This document shows positions 10,671-19,224 of a DNA stretch of 50,972 nt, piece by piece. A program made the translations under genes and the position numbers. The notes under the pieces are model-generated. The model was not told the origin of the DNA. It ran no database searches and worked only from the letters and a program-made list of their open reading frames with translations. How positions within the stretch are numbered: position 1 is the stretch's first letter; each line of letters starts with the position of its first letter. Source of the DNA: Candidatus Phytoplasma sacchari (GTDB lineage: Bacteria; Bacillota_I; Bacilli_A; Acholeplasmatales; Acholeplasmataceae); NCBI RefSeq assembly GCF_009268105.1, contig NZ_VWXM01000002.1, positions 1 to 50,972 of the forward strand, written 5' to 3'.

Positions 10671-10705
10671 AAAAAAGATCTTTTTGAATAAAGATCTTTT
10701 TTTTT
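10671..10705. terminator. Bidirectional intrinsic terminator
   Basis: A 13-bp perfect stem (AAAAAAGATCTTT, loop TTGAAT, AAAGATCTTTTTT) lies between tuf and the convergent gene ending at 10730. The run of T on one side and A on the other means it can stop transcription from both directions. Confidence 0.88.
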
Positions 10706-10729
10706 AAAATAATATAAAATAAAATTTTG

Positions 10730-11575
10730 TTATTCATTTCTTGATTCAAGAAAACCTAATTCTATTAAAATTCTTATGCATTGAATAAAGATATAAATAA
10801 GATTTAAATGAAATCCTAAAGCTACTAACCATTCATTATCTTTATGTAATTTTTGGCTAACTATAAAATTAGCATCATCAAAATCTGTTGCTAAAGACAT
10901 ACAACCGAGAATTAAACAAAATAAAGATATAAATAAAAATAAAGGTCTACTCGTAAAAACCATTGAATTATTAAATAATCCACTGTATCTTTGTATTAAA
11001 CTTATAATAATCATTATCTTAAAAATAATAAAAAAAGAAACTATTACAAATACTCTAAATTTATTATTTACTGTAATTATGTTGTTATAATACAAAAAGT
11101 GAACTATTAAAAATAATGTAACAGTTGATAAAAAAGCTAATATAACTCCATGAGACAAATTAATATAAATTATTTTTAAGAAATGTAGAAAAAAACCTAA
11201 AGAACCACCTTGTAAACAAGCTATACTTTTAGAAATTATTTTTTGATTTTTTAGATTAGTTCTCTCGCTTAAAATAAGTAAAGGTATTTGAATTAATGAA
11301 AAGAATACCAAACCAATAAATAAAGTTTTGGGATAAACCATGTAATTTTTATTTAATAAATAATTTAGTATAATAAATGAAATAAAAACACTAGAAATTG
11401 TATAACAAAAAAGTATAAAAGTTTTTAAAGCTATTGATTTTAAAGAACATATTTTTTCTTTTTTAATATCATTTTCGTAGACATTTTTTGATTTGGACTT
11501 ATTTTTTATATTTTCTATAATATAATTATTCTTTTTAAAAATTCCTCTAAAAAAAGAATTTTTTTTATTATTCAT
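10730..11575 (-). CDS. Bax inhibitor-1/YccA-like integral membrane protein
   Basis: The product has 281 residues: a basic, hydrophilic N-terminus (about 45 residues), then about seven hydrophobic segments. The last part carries the family signature: LATDFDDANF followed by an acidic-aromatic stretch (DNEWLVALGF) and a final hydrophobic helix. This matches the BI-1-like family whose C-terminus normally reads LDFDFIE then MEWYAAFG. BI-1 proteins such as YetJ of Bacillus are pH-sensitive calcium leak channels; the role here is inferred only. The gene is on the opposite strand from everything around it and shares a terminator with tuf. Its ATG has AAAGGAG 13 bases upstream. Confidence 0.8.
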   Translation of the reverse strand: MNNKKNSFFRGIFKKNNYIIENIKNKSKSKNVYENDIKKEKICSLKSIALKTFILFCYTISSVFISFIILNYLLNKNYMVYPKTLFIGLVFFSLIQIPLLILSERTNLKNQKIISKSIACLQGGSLGFFLHFLKIIYINLSHGVILAFLSTVTLFLIVHFLYYNNIITVNNKFRVFVIVSFFIIFKIMIIISLIQRYSGLFNNSMVFTSRPLFLFISLFCLILGCMSLATDFDDANFIVSQKLHKDNEWLVALGFHLNLIYIFIQCIRILIELGFLESRNE

Positions 11576-11623
11576 ATTTTCAAAAAAACTCCTTTAATTT
11601 TTTTTCTAAATATTATTATTATA

Positions 11624-11651
11624 ATTATAACAATAAAAATGTATGATACAA
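11624..11651 (-). promoter_or_regulatory. Candidate promoter of the BI-1-like gene
   Basis: On the minus strand, TTGTAT (11646-11651) and TATAAT (11624-11629) are 16 bases apart, about 50 bases upstream of the start codon. The -10 box is perfect but the background is very AT-rich. Confidence 0.35.
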
Positions 11652-11757
11652 CTTTTTTTAAATTAATAAATTTATTTAATAATCATTTTTATTTTTTTTT
11701 ATTAATTTTAATTTAAATATTAAATCCTTTTTACCGGAATATTATATCAAAATTATT

Positions 11758-11787
11758 TTGAAAATTAATATAATAATCGATTATAAT
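11758..11787 (+). promoter_or_regulatory. Candidate promoter upstream of leuS
   Basis: TTGAAA (11758-11763) and TATAAT (11782-11787) have an 18-base spacer. This is the best plus-strand match that I could find in the gap, but it is about 240 bases from leuS, so a nearer promoter may exist. Confidence 0.35.
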
Positions 11788-12028
11788 AAAAATATAAATT
11801 ATAATAAGTATTATAACTATTTTTTTCTTTTTTTTAATTTTTTATATTTTTTATTTTTAATTTTATTCAAATCAAACATTTTTCATTTTAAAATTTTATT
11901 ATTGTTATTTTAATATCTTTTTTTATTTTTTTTGATTTAAAAAGAAAATTTTTTTTATTTCATAAAAAATTATTTTTATAAAAAAAATTAAAAAAGATTT
12001 AATTTTTATTGGAAAAGTAGGTTATTTT

Positions 12029-14566
12029 ATGTTACTTTACGATTTTAAAAAAATAGAATCTAAATGGCAAAAACATTGGAAAAAAAAAAAAACTTTTCAC
12101 ACTACTAATGATTTAAGTAAAAAGAAATTTTATTGTTTAGATATGTTTCCTTATCCATCTTCTGAAGGATTACATGTTGGACATATCGAAGGTTATACAG
12201 CTAGTGATATTGTTAACAGATTTAAAAGGATGCAAGGGTATAATGTATTACATCCTTTTGGATGGGATTCTTTCGGTTTACCCGCTGAACAATATGCTTT
12301 ATCAACCGGTAATAATCCTCAAAAATTTACTTATAAGAATATTTCTAAGTTTAAAATTCAAATAGAATCTTTAGGGAAGGGGATAGATTGGAGTAAAGAA
12401 TTAGCTACATCTGATGATTATTTTTATCAATGGACTCAATGGATTTTTAAAAAATTATATGAAAAAGGTTTAGCTTTTATAGAGGATATAGAAGTTAATT
12501 TTTGTGAAAAACTTGGAACTGTTTTAGCTAATGATGAAATTTTACAAACTGATGAAGGTATTTTTTCTGAAAGAGGTAATTTTCCTGTAGTTAAAAAAAA
12601 AATGAAACAATGGGTTTTAAAGATTACTAAATATGCTGAAAAACTTTTAGAAGGATTAGATTCATTAGACTGGAAAAAAGATATAAAAGAAATTCAAAAA
12701 AAATGGATAGGAAAAAATAAAGGTTTTGTTTTTAAATTTTTGTTTTCGTTAGAAAATGATGTAAAAGATAATAACTATATAGAAGTTTTTACTACAAAAC
12801 CAAGTACTATTTTTGGAGTTAGTGCTTTAGTTTTATCACCTGAACATCATTCTATTTCTATTTTGACTTCCCAAGAAAATATTTTAAAAGTTAATAATTA
12901 TCTTGATCAAATAAGAAGAAAAAGCAATTTAGAAAAACAAATTAATAAAAAAAAAACTGGAGTTTTTACAGGAAGTTATGTTTTTCATCCTTTTAATAAA
13001 AAAAAAATTCCAGTTTGGATATCAGATTATGTTTTAATGCATTATGGCACAGGAGTTGTTATGTGTGTTCCTTCTTGTGATCAAAGAGATTATGAATTTG
13101 CTAAAAAATTTAATTTAAAATTTATAAATGTTATTACAAATAATAATAATTATGATCTTAATAAAAACACTAATAATACAATAAATTTTATGGAAATAAA
13201 AAATAATTTGAATAATTTTTATTTTATAAATAGTGATTTTTTAAATGGTTTAAATTTTGAAGAAGCTGAAAATAAAATAGTATCATTATCTATAAAACAA
13301 AAAAAAGGTTATGTTCATTTTACTTATAAAATGCATGATTGGATTTTTTCACGTCAAAGATATTGGGGAGAACCTTTTCCAGTTTTTTATGATGAAAAGG
13401 ACAATATTTATTTAGAAAAAGATGAAGATCTTCCTTTAAGGTTACCTATTTTAGATAAAATTGTAATTTCAGGAGATGGAACATCGCCTTTATCTAGATC
13501 TTTTTCGTGGTTATATTTTGAAAAAAACGGACATAAATATAAAAGAGATTCTAATACTATGCCTCAAGTAGCAGGTAGTTCTTGGTATTATATTGGTTAT
13601 ATTCTTAAAAACCATTTAGGAATAATTCCTTTAAATAGTTTAGAAGCTAAAAAAAGATTAGATTATTTTTTACCTGTTGATATTTATATAGGAGGCAAAG
13701 AACATGCAGTTGGTCATTTATTATATGCTCGTTTTTGGCATAAATTTTTGTACGATCTAGGTTTAGTATCTACAAAAGAACCTTTTTTAAAGCTTGTTAA
13801 TCAAGGAATGATCTTAGGAAAAGATCGTCTTAAAATGAGTAAATCTAAAAAAAATAGTATAAATGCTAGTTTAATTTTAAATCAGTATGGAGCAGATGTT
13901 TTAAGAGTTTATATTATGTTTTTAGGACCTTTAGAAGAAGATAAAATTTGGATAGAAAACGGATTGAAGGGTATTCAGAGATTTTTAAATAGAATATATA
14001 AAATTTTTAATTTATCTTATATTTTAGAAGATGATTTTTTACCTTTGAATTCTTCTTTATATCAAACCATTCAAAAAGTAACTAAATATTATGAAGAACT
14101 AAAATTTAACAAAGTGATAAGTCAACTTATGATTTTTATCAATCAAGTTTATAAATTAAAAAATATAAGTAAAAAACAAATGAAATTGTTTTTAAAATTA
14201 TTAAATCCCATAGCACCTCATATAACAGAAGAATTAAATTATGTTTTTTTTTCTAATGAAGATGAATTAGTTAATTCAATATGGCCATCTTTTTATTTAG
14301 ATAAATCATCTGAATCAATATTTGAAAATTCAGATTCTCATAATTGCAAAATAATTATTCAAATCGATGGCAAATTTAAGACGGATTTAATTATTAATAA
14401 AAACGAAAATAAGAATTTTATTTTACAAAAAGCTTTAAATAATCATAAAATAGATTTATTGATTAAAAACAAAGAAATTATTAAAGTTATTTATGTAAAA
14501 AATAAATTACTTAATTTAGTTACTAAAATTAAAGATAATTCAAATTGTAAAAAAAATATTTATTAA
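12029..14566 (+). CDS. leuS: Leucyl-tRNA synthetase
   Basis: This class I synthetase charges tRNA-Leu. The HIGH motif is HVGH at residues 49-52 and the KMSKS motif is KMSKS at about 602-606, both intact. The CP1 editing domain is present but altered. The threonine-rich loop reads TTKPST where TTRPDT is usual, and the aspartate motif reads CDQRD where HDQRD or HDERD is usual; the key Asp is kept. At 845 residues it is somewhat longer than Bacillus LeuRS (about 805) through Asn/Lys-rich stretches. A weak GGAAAAGTAGG precedes the ATG. gmk follows after 25 bases. Confidence 0.97.
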   Translation: MLLYDFKKIESKWQKHWKKKKTFHTTNDLSKKKFYCLDMFPYPSSEGLHVGHIEGYTASDIVNRFKRMQGYNVLHPFGWDSFGLPAEQYALSTGNNPQKFTYKNISKFKIQIESLGKGIDWSKELATSDDYFYQWTQWIFKKLYEKGLAFIEDIEVNFCEKLGTVLANDEILQTDEGIFSERGNFPVVKKKMKQWVLKITKYAEKLLEGLDSLDWKKDIKEIQKKWIGKNKGFVFKFLFSLENDVKDNNYIEVFTTKPSTIFGVSALVLSPEHHSISILTSQENILKVNNYLDQIRRKSNLEKQINKKKTGVFTGSYVFHPFNKKKIPVWISDYVLMHYGTGVVMCVPSCDQRDYEFAKKFNLKFINVITNNNNYDLNKNTNNTINFMEIKNNLNNFYFINSDFLNGLNFEEAENKIVSLSIKQKKGYVHFTYKMHDWIFSRQRYWGEPFPVFYDEKDNIYLEKDEDLPLRLPILDKIVISGDGTSPLSRSFSWLYFEKNGHKYKRDSNTMPQVAGSSWYYIGYILKNHLGIIPLNSLEAKKRLDYFLPVDIYIGGKEHAVGHLLYARFWHKFLYDLGLVSTKEPFLKLVNQGMILGKDRLKMSKSKKNSINASLILNQYGADVLRVYIMFLGPLEEDKIWIENGLKGIQRFLNRIYKIFNLSYILEDDFLPLNSSLYQTIQKVTKYYEELKFNKVISQLMIFINQVYKLKNISKKQMKLFLKLLNPIAPHITEELNYVFFSNEDELVNSIWPSFYLDKSSESIFENSDSHNCKIIIQIDGKFKTDLIINKNENKNFILQKALNNHKIDLLIKNKEIIKVIYVKNKLLNLVTKIKDNSNCKKNIY

Positions 14567-14591
14567 AATTAAGAAAGAATATTGATTATAT

Positions 14592-15227
14592 ATGGGATTA
14601 CATAAAAAAGGAATGATGATAGTAATTTCAGGACCATCAGGTGCCGGAAAAGGAACGATTATAAAATTTTTATTTAAAAGGACTATTCATGATTTTTGTT
14701 ATTCTGTTTCAATGACTGACAGATTACCAAGAGAAAAAGAAGAAGATGGAAAAGATTATTTTTTTGTTACAAAAGAAGAGTTTCAAAAAAAAATTAAAGA
14801 AAATTATTTTTTAGAATACAACAAATTTATTAATAATTATTATGGTACACCTCGGCAAAAAATACTAGAAGATTTAAAAAAAGGAAAAAAGATAATTTTA
14901 GAATTAGATATTCAAGGTGCTTTAGAAATTAAAAATAGTGAATTATGTGAAAAAAGTATTTTTATTTTTATAACACCTCCTTCTAAAAAACATTTATATA
15001 AACGTTTAACAAAAAGGAATACAGAAAATAATGAAATTTTAAAAAAAAGATTGCAAAAAGCTGATGAAGAGCTTGATTCAGCATATAAATATGATTATAT
15101 AATAATTAATGATGAAATAAAAAGTGCTGTAGATAAAATTATATCGATAATTGTAGCTGAAAGTTATAAAACTAAAAATATTATTTCTTATTATATAGAA
15201 AATATTTTAAAGGAGAAAAATAAATAA
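14592..15227 (+). CDS. gmk: Guanylate kinase
   Basis: The enzyme phosphorylates GMP to GDP with ATP, which matters in an organism that must salvage nucleotides. The P-loop GPSGAGKGT lies at residues 14-22, followed by the GMP-binding segment (PREKEEDGKDYFFV, with the tyrosine that contacts GMP) and LELDIQGA. The length of 211 residues is normal. The ATG at 14592 has only a loose AAGAAAGAA upstream; ATG codons at residues 8 and 9 are possible alternatives and would also leave the P-loop intact. gmk next to rpoZ is the conserved Firmicute arrangement. Confidence 0.95.
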   Translation: MGLHKKGMMIVISGPSGAGKGTIIKFLFKRTIHDFCYSVSMTDRLPREKEEDGKDYFFVTKEEFQKKIKENYFLEYNKFINNYYGTPRQKILEDLKKGKKIILELDIQGALEIKNSELCEKSIFIFITPPSKKHLYKRLTKRNTENNEILKKRLQKADEELDSAYKYDYIIINDEIKSAVDKIISIIVAESYKTKNIISYYIENILKEKNK

Positions 15228-15229
15228 AA

Positions 15230-15466
15230 ATGTTAAAAAAAAATAATAATGAAGGTCTTAATTTTCCTTCTATTGATGAATTATTGAATAAAATAGATTC
15301 AAAATACAAATTGGCTTATTTATCTAGTAAGATAGCTCATATTATTGAAGATCATAAACTTAATATTGTTAAAATAGATCTTGATAGCAAAATAGAGGTT
15401 AAAAAAGTTTTAAGTCAAGCGTTAATAGAAATAATTAACGATAATTTTGAAGTTATTTTTAAATAG
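15230..15466 (+). CDS. rpoZ: RNA polymerase omega subunit
   Basis: A 78-residue protein with the omega core FPSIDELLNKIDSKYKLAYL, where the conserved pattern is P-S-I-D-x-L-L-x-K followed by D-S-K-Y-x-L. Omega helps beta' fold and assemble with the rest of polymerase. The start lies 2 bases after the gmk stop, so the genes are almost certainly cotranscribed and possibly translationally coupled; GGAGAAAAA at the end of gmk serves as the ribosome binding site. The usual A-x-R-A-R helix reads SSKIAHII, a divergent version. Omega is often missed in mollicutes because it is short and variable. Confidence 0.85.
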   Translation: MLKKNNNEGLNFPSIDELLNKIDSKYKLAYLSSKIAHIIEDHKLNIVKIDLDSKIEVKKVLSQALIEIINDNFEVIFK

Positions 15467-15505
15467 TTTTATAAATATTTTTTGTAAAAAAGGTTTAAAT
15501 GATTA

Positions 15506-16435
15506 ATGTTTTTGAAACATATTCCTGTTATGACCAAAGAAGTAATACAACATCTTAATATTAATCCTAATGGAATTTATGTAGATGCTACTTTAGGCTT
15601 TGGAGGCCATAGTAACGCTATTATCCAAAATTTATCAGATGGTTTTTTATACTCTTTTGATCAAGATATTTTATCTATAAAATATTGTTTAGAAAAATTT
15701 AAAAATAATAATAAAAAAATTAATTTGATAAATTCTAATTTTGCTTTTTTAAAAAAAGAACTATATAAAAAAAATATTTCTTTTATAGATGGAATTATTT
15801 TTGATTTAGGCTTATGTTCTTCGCAAATAGATGATGAAAAAAGGGGTTTTAGTTATTTAAAAAAAAGTTTTTTAGATATGAGAATGAACCAAAAACAATC
15901 TAAAACTGCTGCTGAAATAATTAATACTTATAGTTTTGAAAAATTATGTAATGTTTTTGTTTCTTATGGAGAAGAACCTAAATCATATTTGATAGCTAGA
16001 GAAATAATTAATAAAAGACCTCTTTATTATACTTCTGATTTAGTATCAATTACAGATAAATTTTATAATCATAAGTATAAAAAAATAAATTATAGAGGAC
16101 ATAGCGCAAAAAGAATTTTTCAAGCTTTAAGGATAGAAGTAAATCAAGAAATAGATTGTTTAAAAGAAGGCTTAGAACAGAGTCTTCAATTGTTAAGAAA
16201 AAAAGGCAGAATTGTAGTTATTTCCTTCAATTCTTTAGAAGATCGTCTAGTAAAACATTTTTTTAAAAACAATAGTAATTTTAATTTTTGTTATAAAATA
16301 CCTATAAAAGAAAAAGATATACCAAAACCACCATTATCTATAATTACAAAAAAACCTATTTATCCTAATCACGAGGAATTAAATAAAAATCCTCGATGTT
16401 CTTCAGCTAAATTAAGAGTTTCTGAAAAATTATAG
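15506..16435 (+). CDS. rsmH: 16S rRNA (cytosine-1402-N4)-methyltransferase
   Basis: RsmH methylates the exocyclic amine of C1402 in the ribosomal P site. The SAM-binding motif is VDATLGFGGH (residues 27-36). Other conserved parts are FDLGLCSSQID, the RGFSY motif, and the C-terminal RIVVISFNSLEDRLVKHFF. The length of 309 residues is normal. In most bacteria rsmH starts the division and cell wall (dcw) cluster; here no mra or fts gene follows, in line with a wall-less organism. The ATG has AAAAAAGG about 12 bases upstream. Confidence 0.95.
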   Translation: MFLKHIPVMTKEVIQHLNINPNGIYVDATLGFGGHSNAIIQNLSDGFLYSFDQDILSIKYCLEKFKNNNKKINLINSNFAFLKKELYKKNISFIDGIIFDLGLCSSQIDDEKRGFSYLKKSFLDMRMNQKQSKTAAEIINTYSFEKLCNVFVSYGEEPKSYLIAREIINKRPLYYTSDLVSITDKFYNHKYKKINYRGHSAKRIFQALRIEVNQEIDCLKEGLEQSLQLLRKKGRIVVISFNSLEDRLVKHFFKNNSNFNFCYKIPIKEKDIPKPPLSIITKKPIYPNHEELNKNPRCSSAKLRVSEKL

Positions 16436-16986
16436 AGTTTTTTTAAAAAAAAATTTTATTATTTTTTTCAAATTTTTTATAAATTTTTTTGATAAATATT
16501 ATATTTATTTTTATTTATTTTTTTAAATTTAAAAAAATTATATATAATTATTAGTATATTTTACATACAAACTACACTAATAATTTAATTTTAAATATTT
16601 TTTAAAAATTTATTTTTAAGTTACATTTTTTTTTAACAATGATTTTTTAATAAAATTAAATTTTATTTGCAATAGTATAATTTTTCATATATAATAAAAT
16701 TGCTTGTTTTCTGAATATAGACTATATTTATTTAGTTATTTATATAGCTAATTCTAGTTTTATAATTTATATAATTTTTATTTTTTTTATTTTTTTGGTC
16801 AAAATTTCAAAACTATTTTATGAAAAAAACTAAAAAAATATAAAAAAATATCAGATATTAAATTTATAAATTAAGTAATATATACTCAAATTTGTTTTTC
16901 ATTTGTTTAATTTTTTTAGTTAATTTAATTTTTAAAAGTGAATTATAAAAATTTAATAAAGAAAATAAAAATAAAATCATATCAAT

Positions 16987-17016
16987 TTGTTTTTTTTTAT
17001 CAAATTTTCTTATAGA
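16987..17016 (+). promoter_or_regulatory. Candidate promoter of the S10 operon
   Basis: TTGTTT (16987-16992) and TATAGA (17011-17016) have an 18-base spacer, about 115 bases before rpsJ. It is a moderate match in AT-rich surroundings and other starts in the 694-base gap are possible. Confidence 0.35.
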
Positions 17017-17051
17017 ATAGAAGTTAAATTTTTTTAAAAATTATTTTTATA

Positions 17052-17100
17052 TTTTTGTTTTTATTTATAATTAAATTTTTTGTTTTTATTTATAATTAAA
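17052..17100. repeat. Two-copy tandem repeat, 25-bp period
   Basis: Copies at 17052-17075 and 17077-17100 are identical over 24 bases (each begins TTTTTG and ends AATTAAA) and are separated by one T. They lie in the leader of rpsJ, about 30 bases before the start codon. Confidence 0.85.
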
Positions 17101-17129
17101 TTTAATTTTAATAAGAAAGGTATTTATTA

Positions 17130-17444
17130 ATGGCTAAAGAACAAGAGATTTTTAAAATTCTCTTAAAAACATATGATTATCATTTAATTGACCAAGCTGC
17201 CAAAAAAATTATTTATATTGTTTCACAAACAGGAGCTAAAATTAAAGGGCCAATACCTTTACCAACCAGAAGAGAAGTATTTACAGTTTTAAGATCTCCT
17301 TTTGTCAATAAAGATAGCAGAGAACAATTTGGACGTTTCACTCATAAACGTTTAATACAAATTATTAATCCTAATCCGCAAACAATTGAAGCTTTAAAAC
17401 ATATTAATTTGTCTTCTGCAGTAAATATTTTTTTGAAAAAATAA
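17130..17444 (+). CDS. rpsJ: 30S ribosomal protein S10
   Basis: S10 is part of the 30S head and, in other bacteria, a partner of NusG/NusB in antitermination. The signature GPIPLPT is followed by [15 protein letters not shown] and [10 protein letters not shown]. The length of 104 residues is normal. AAGAAAGG stands 10 bases before the ATG. It is the first gene of the S10-spc-alpha superoperon. The 123-base gap to rplC is the longest within this operon and could allow a separate start. Confidence 0.97.
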   Translation: MAKEQEIFKILLKTYDYHLIDQAAKKIIYIVSQTGAKIKGPIPLPTRREVFTVLRSPFVNKDSREQFGRFTHKRLIQIINPNPQTIEALKHINLSSAVNIFLKK

Positions 17445-17567
17445 CTTATTTATTAATTAAATTTATAATTTAAATTTTTTTATTAACCTTATATATATGT
17501 TATAAATTGATATTTAAATAGAAAAGTATTTTATTCGAATAATTTTAATGAAAATGGAGATATTAAT

Positions 17568-18242
17568 GTGGAAAAAAAAGGAATTTTAGGAAAAAAAATT
17601 GGTATGACTCAAATTTTTAATCAAAAAGGTCATTCTATCCCTGTTACTATTATAGATATTGCTGAAAATGTTGTTTTACAACAAAAGAAAAATGAAAAAG
17701 AAGGCTATTTAGCTACTCAATTAGGTTATGGTTTTAAAAAAAATAAATCTATAACTAAACCTCTTTTAGGTCATTTTAATAAAAGCAAATCTAATCCAAA
17801 GTACTTCATTAGAGAAATTATCTTTTCTTCAGAATTTAATGATAGTAAATTATTAAGTTTAAACGAAGGACAAACTGTGGAGATTAAAGATTTTTTCAAA
17901 TCTGGTGACATTGTTGATGTAACTGGAGTAAGTAAAGGAAAAGGTTTTTCTGGCTGTATTAAAAGACATAACCAAAGAAGGGGTCCGGAAACACATGGTT
18001 CTAGATATCATAGAAGACCAGGATCAATGGGTCCTATTAAAGGTAATATAAAAGGTAAAAAACTTCCAGGTCAAATGGGTAATTCAAAAGTTACTATTCA
18101 AAATTTGAAAATTATTTCTATTGATAATCAAAAAAAATTGTTTTTGATAAAAGGTAGTATCCCAGGACCTAAAAAAAGTTTTGTTGTTATTAAATCTGCT
18201 ATAAAACAAAAAAATAAGGGAGTGAAAAATGCTGAAATATAA
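17568..18242 (+). CDS. rplC: 50S ribosomal protein L3
   Basis: L3 binds the 3' end of 23S rRNA early in assembly and reaches toward the peptidyl transferase centre. The start is GTG at 17568, because AAAATGGAGAT lies just upstream and the overlapping ATG at 17566 is out of frame. MEKKGILGKKIGMTQIF is the classical N-terminus; the central HGSRYHRRPGSMG and GKKLPGQMGNSKVT are the rRNA-contacting loop. It has 224 residues. The end overlaps the start of rplD by 14 bases. Confidence 0.96.
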   Translation: MEKKGILGKKIGMTQIFNQKGHSIPVTIIDIAENVVLQQKKNEKEGYLATQLGYGFKKNKSITKPLLGHFNKSKSNPKYFIREIIFSSEFNDSKLLSLNEGQTVEIKDFFKSGDIVDVTGVSKGKGFSGCIKRHNQRRGPETHGSRYHRRPGSMGPIKGNIKGKKLPGQMGNSKVTIQNLKIISIDNQKKLFLIKGSIPGPKKSFVVIKSAIKQKNKGVKNAEI

Positions 18243-18852
18243 TGTTTTAAGCCAAGAAGGTGAATTTTTATCTGAAATAACTTTATTAGAAAAAGTATTT
18301 GGTATCAAACCCAACCAACAAGTTTTATATGATGTTATAAATAAACAAAGAGCTGCTATGCGTCAAGGAACACATTCTTCTAAAAATAGATCAGATGTTT
18401 CTGGTGGTGGAAGAAAACCATGGAAACAAAAAGGCACAGGTAATGCAAGACATGGATCTATCCGTTCACCATTATGGAGAGGTGGTGGGGTTGCTTTTGG
18501 ACCTAAACCTAGAAATTATGATTTTAAAATTAATGATAAAGTAAAAAAAATAGCTTTTTATTCTGCTTTATCCCTCCAAACACAAAGAAAAAATTTAATT
18601 ATTATTGATTCATTTAAAATGAAAAATTTTAAGACTAAGGAATTTAAAAATTTTTTAGATAAAATAAAAATAAAAGAAAAAATTTTATTTGTAGTTAAGA
18701 ATCTAGATGAAAATTTAATTCGTGCTACCAATAATTTGCCTAATGTTACTTTAGAAAGTATTTCTCACGTAAGTGTTTATCAAATAATAAATGCAAAAAA
18801 TCTTTTAATGACTAAAGAAGCTATTTTATATTTGGAAGAGGTTTTTAAATAA
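18229..18852 (+). CDS. rplD: 50S ribosomal protein L4
   Basis: L4 has a globular domain and a long loop lining the peptide exit tunnel; in some bacteria it also represses its own operon. The tunnel loop is visible as GGGRKPWKQKGTGNARHGS followed by SPLWRGGGVAFGPKPRNY. The length of 207 residues is normal. The ATG lies inside rplC (14-base overlap) with AAGGGAGTG just before it, so translation is probably coupled. Its TAA overlaps the rplW ATG by one base. Confidence 0.96.
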   Translation: MLKYNVLSQEGEFLSEITLLEKVFGIKPNQQVLYDVINKQRAAMRQGTHSSKNRSDVSGGGRKPWKQKGTGNARHGSIRSPLWRGGGVAFGPKPRNYDFKINDKVKKIAFYSALSLQTQRKNLIIIDSFKMKNFKTKEFKNFLDKIKIKEKILFVVKNLDENLIRATNNLPNVTLESISHVSVYQIINAKNLLMTKEAILYLEEVFK

Positions 18853-19139
18853 TGTCTAATTATTATAATTTAATAAAATCTTCTATTTTAACAGAAGCTA
18901 CAAATAAAAAAGTTGAATCACAAAATGAATACACTTTTAATGTTAGTAAAAAAACAAATACAAAAGAAATTAAGAAAGCTATAGAAAGCATTTTTTTAGT
19001 TAAAGTACAAAAAGTTCGTACTTTAAATGTTTTACCTAAATTTAAAAGAAGAGGAAAATATAGTGGTTTTGCTTCTTCTTATAAAAAAGCAATGATTAAA
19101 TTATTTCCTGGTCAAAAAATTGATGTTTTTCATGAATGA
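18852..19139 (+). CDS. rplW: 50S ribosomal protein L23
   Basis: L23 sits at the tunnel exit, where trigger factor and SRP dock. Conserved parts are the N-terminal I-x-x-x-x-x-T-E-x-x-N helix, YTFNVSKKTNTKEIKKAIE and the basic loop that ends in a glycine-rich turn. The length of 95 residues is normal. It starts with TAATG overlap on rplD, using GAAGAGG as its ribosome binding site, and ends in TGA (directly followed by a second TGA), one of the cases showing that UGA is a stop here. A terminator-like hairpin follows. Confidence 0.95.
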   Translation: MSNYYNLIKSSILTEATNKKVESQNEYTFNVSKKTNTKEIKKAIESIFLVKVQKVRTLNVLPKFKRRGKYSGFASSYKKAMIKLFPGQKIDVFHE

Positions 19140-19160
19140 TGAGTAATTAAAAATTTAATT

Positions 19161-19199
19161 AAAGATTTTTTAAATTTATCAAAAATCTTTATTTTTTTG
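19161..19199 (+). terminator. Terminator-like hairpin inside the S10 operon
   Basis: AAAGATTTTT (19161-19170) pairs perfectly with AAAAATCTTT (19181-19190) around a 10-base loop, followed by ATTTTTTTG. It has the form of an intrinsic terminator or attenuator, located between rplW and rplB where continuous transcription is expected. The stem has only two G-C pairs, so read-through is likely. Confidence 0.6.
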
Positions 19200-19224
19200 A
19201 ATAGAGAAAGGTGTTATTATCAGA

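Larger units (their letters stand above)
11576..12028. other. Divergent intergenic region, no gene
   Basis: These 453 bases separate the minus-strand BI-1-like gene from leuS. They are almost pure A and T except for a small CCGG at 11734-11737. Promoter-like elements face both ways. No coding frame or RNA gene was recognised. Confidence 0.6.
16436..17129. other. AT-rich gap before the S10 operon, no gene
   Basis: These 694 bases hold no supportable reading frame in either direction. They include a candidate promoter at 16987-17016 and a perfect 24-bp tandem duplication just upstream of the rpsJ ribosome binding site. It is probably the transcription start region and leader of the large ribosomal operon. 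Decay of a former gene cannot be excluded. Confidence 0.6.
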
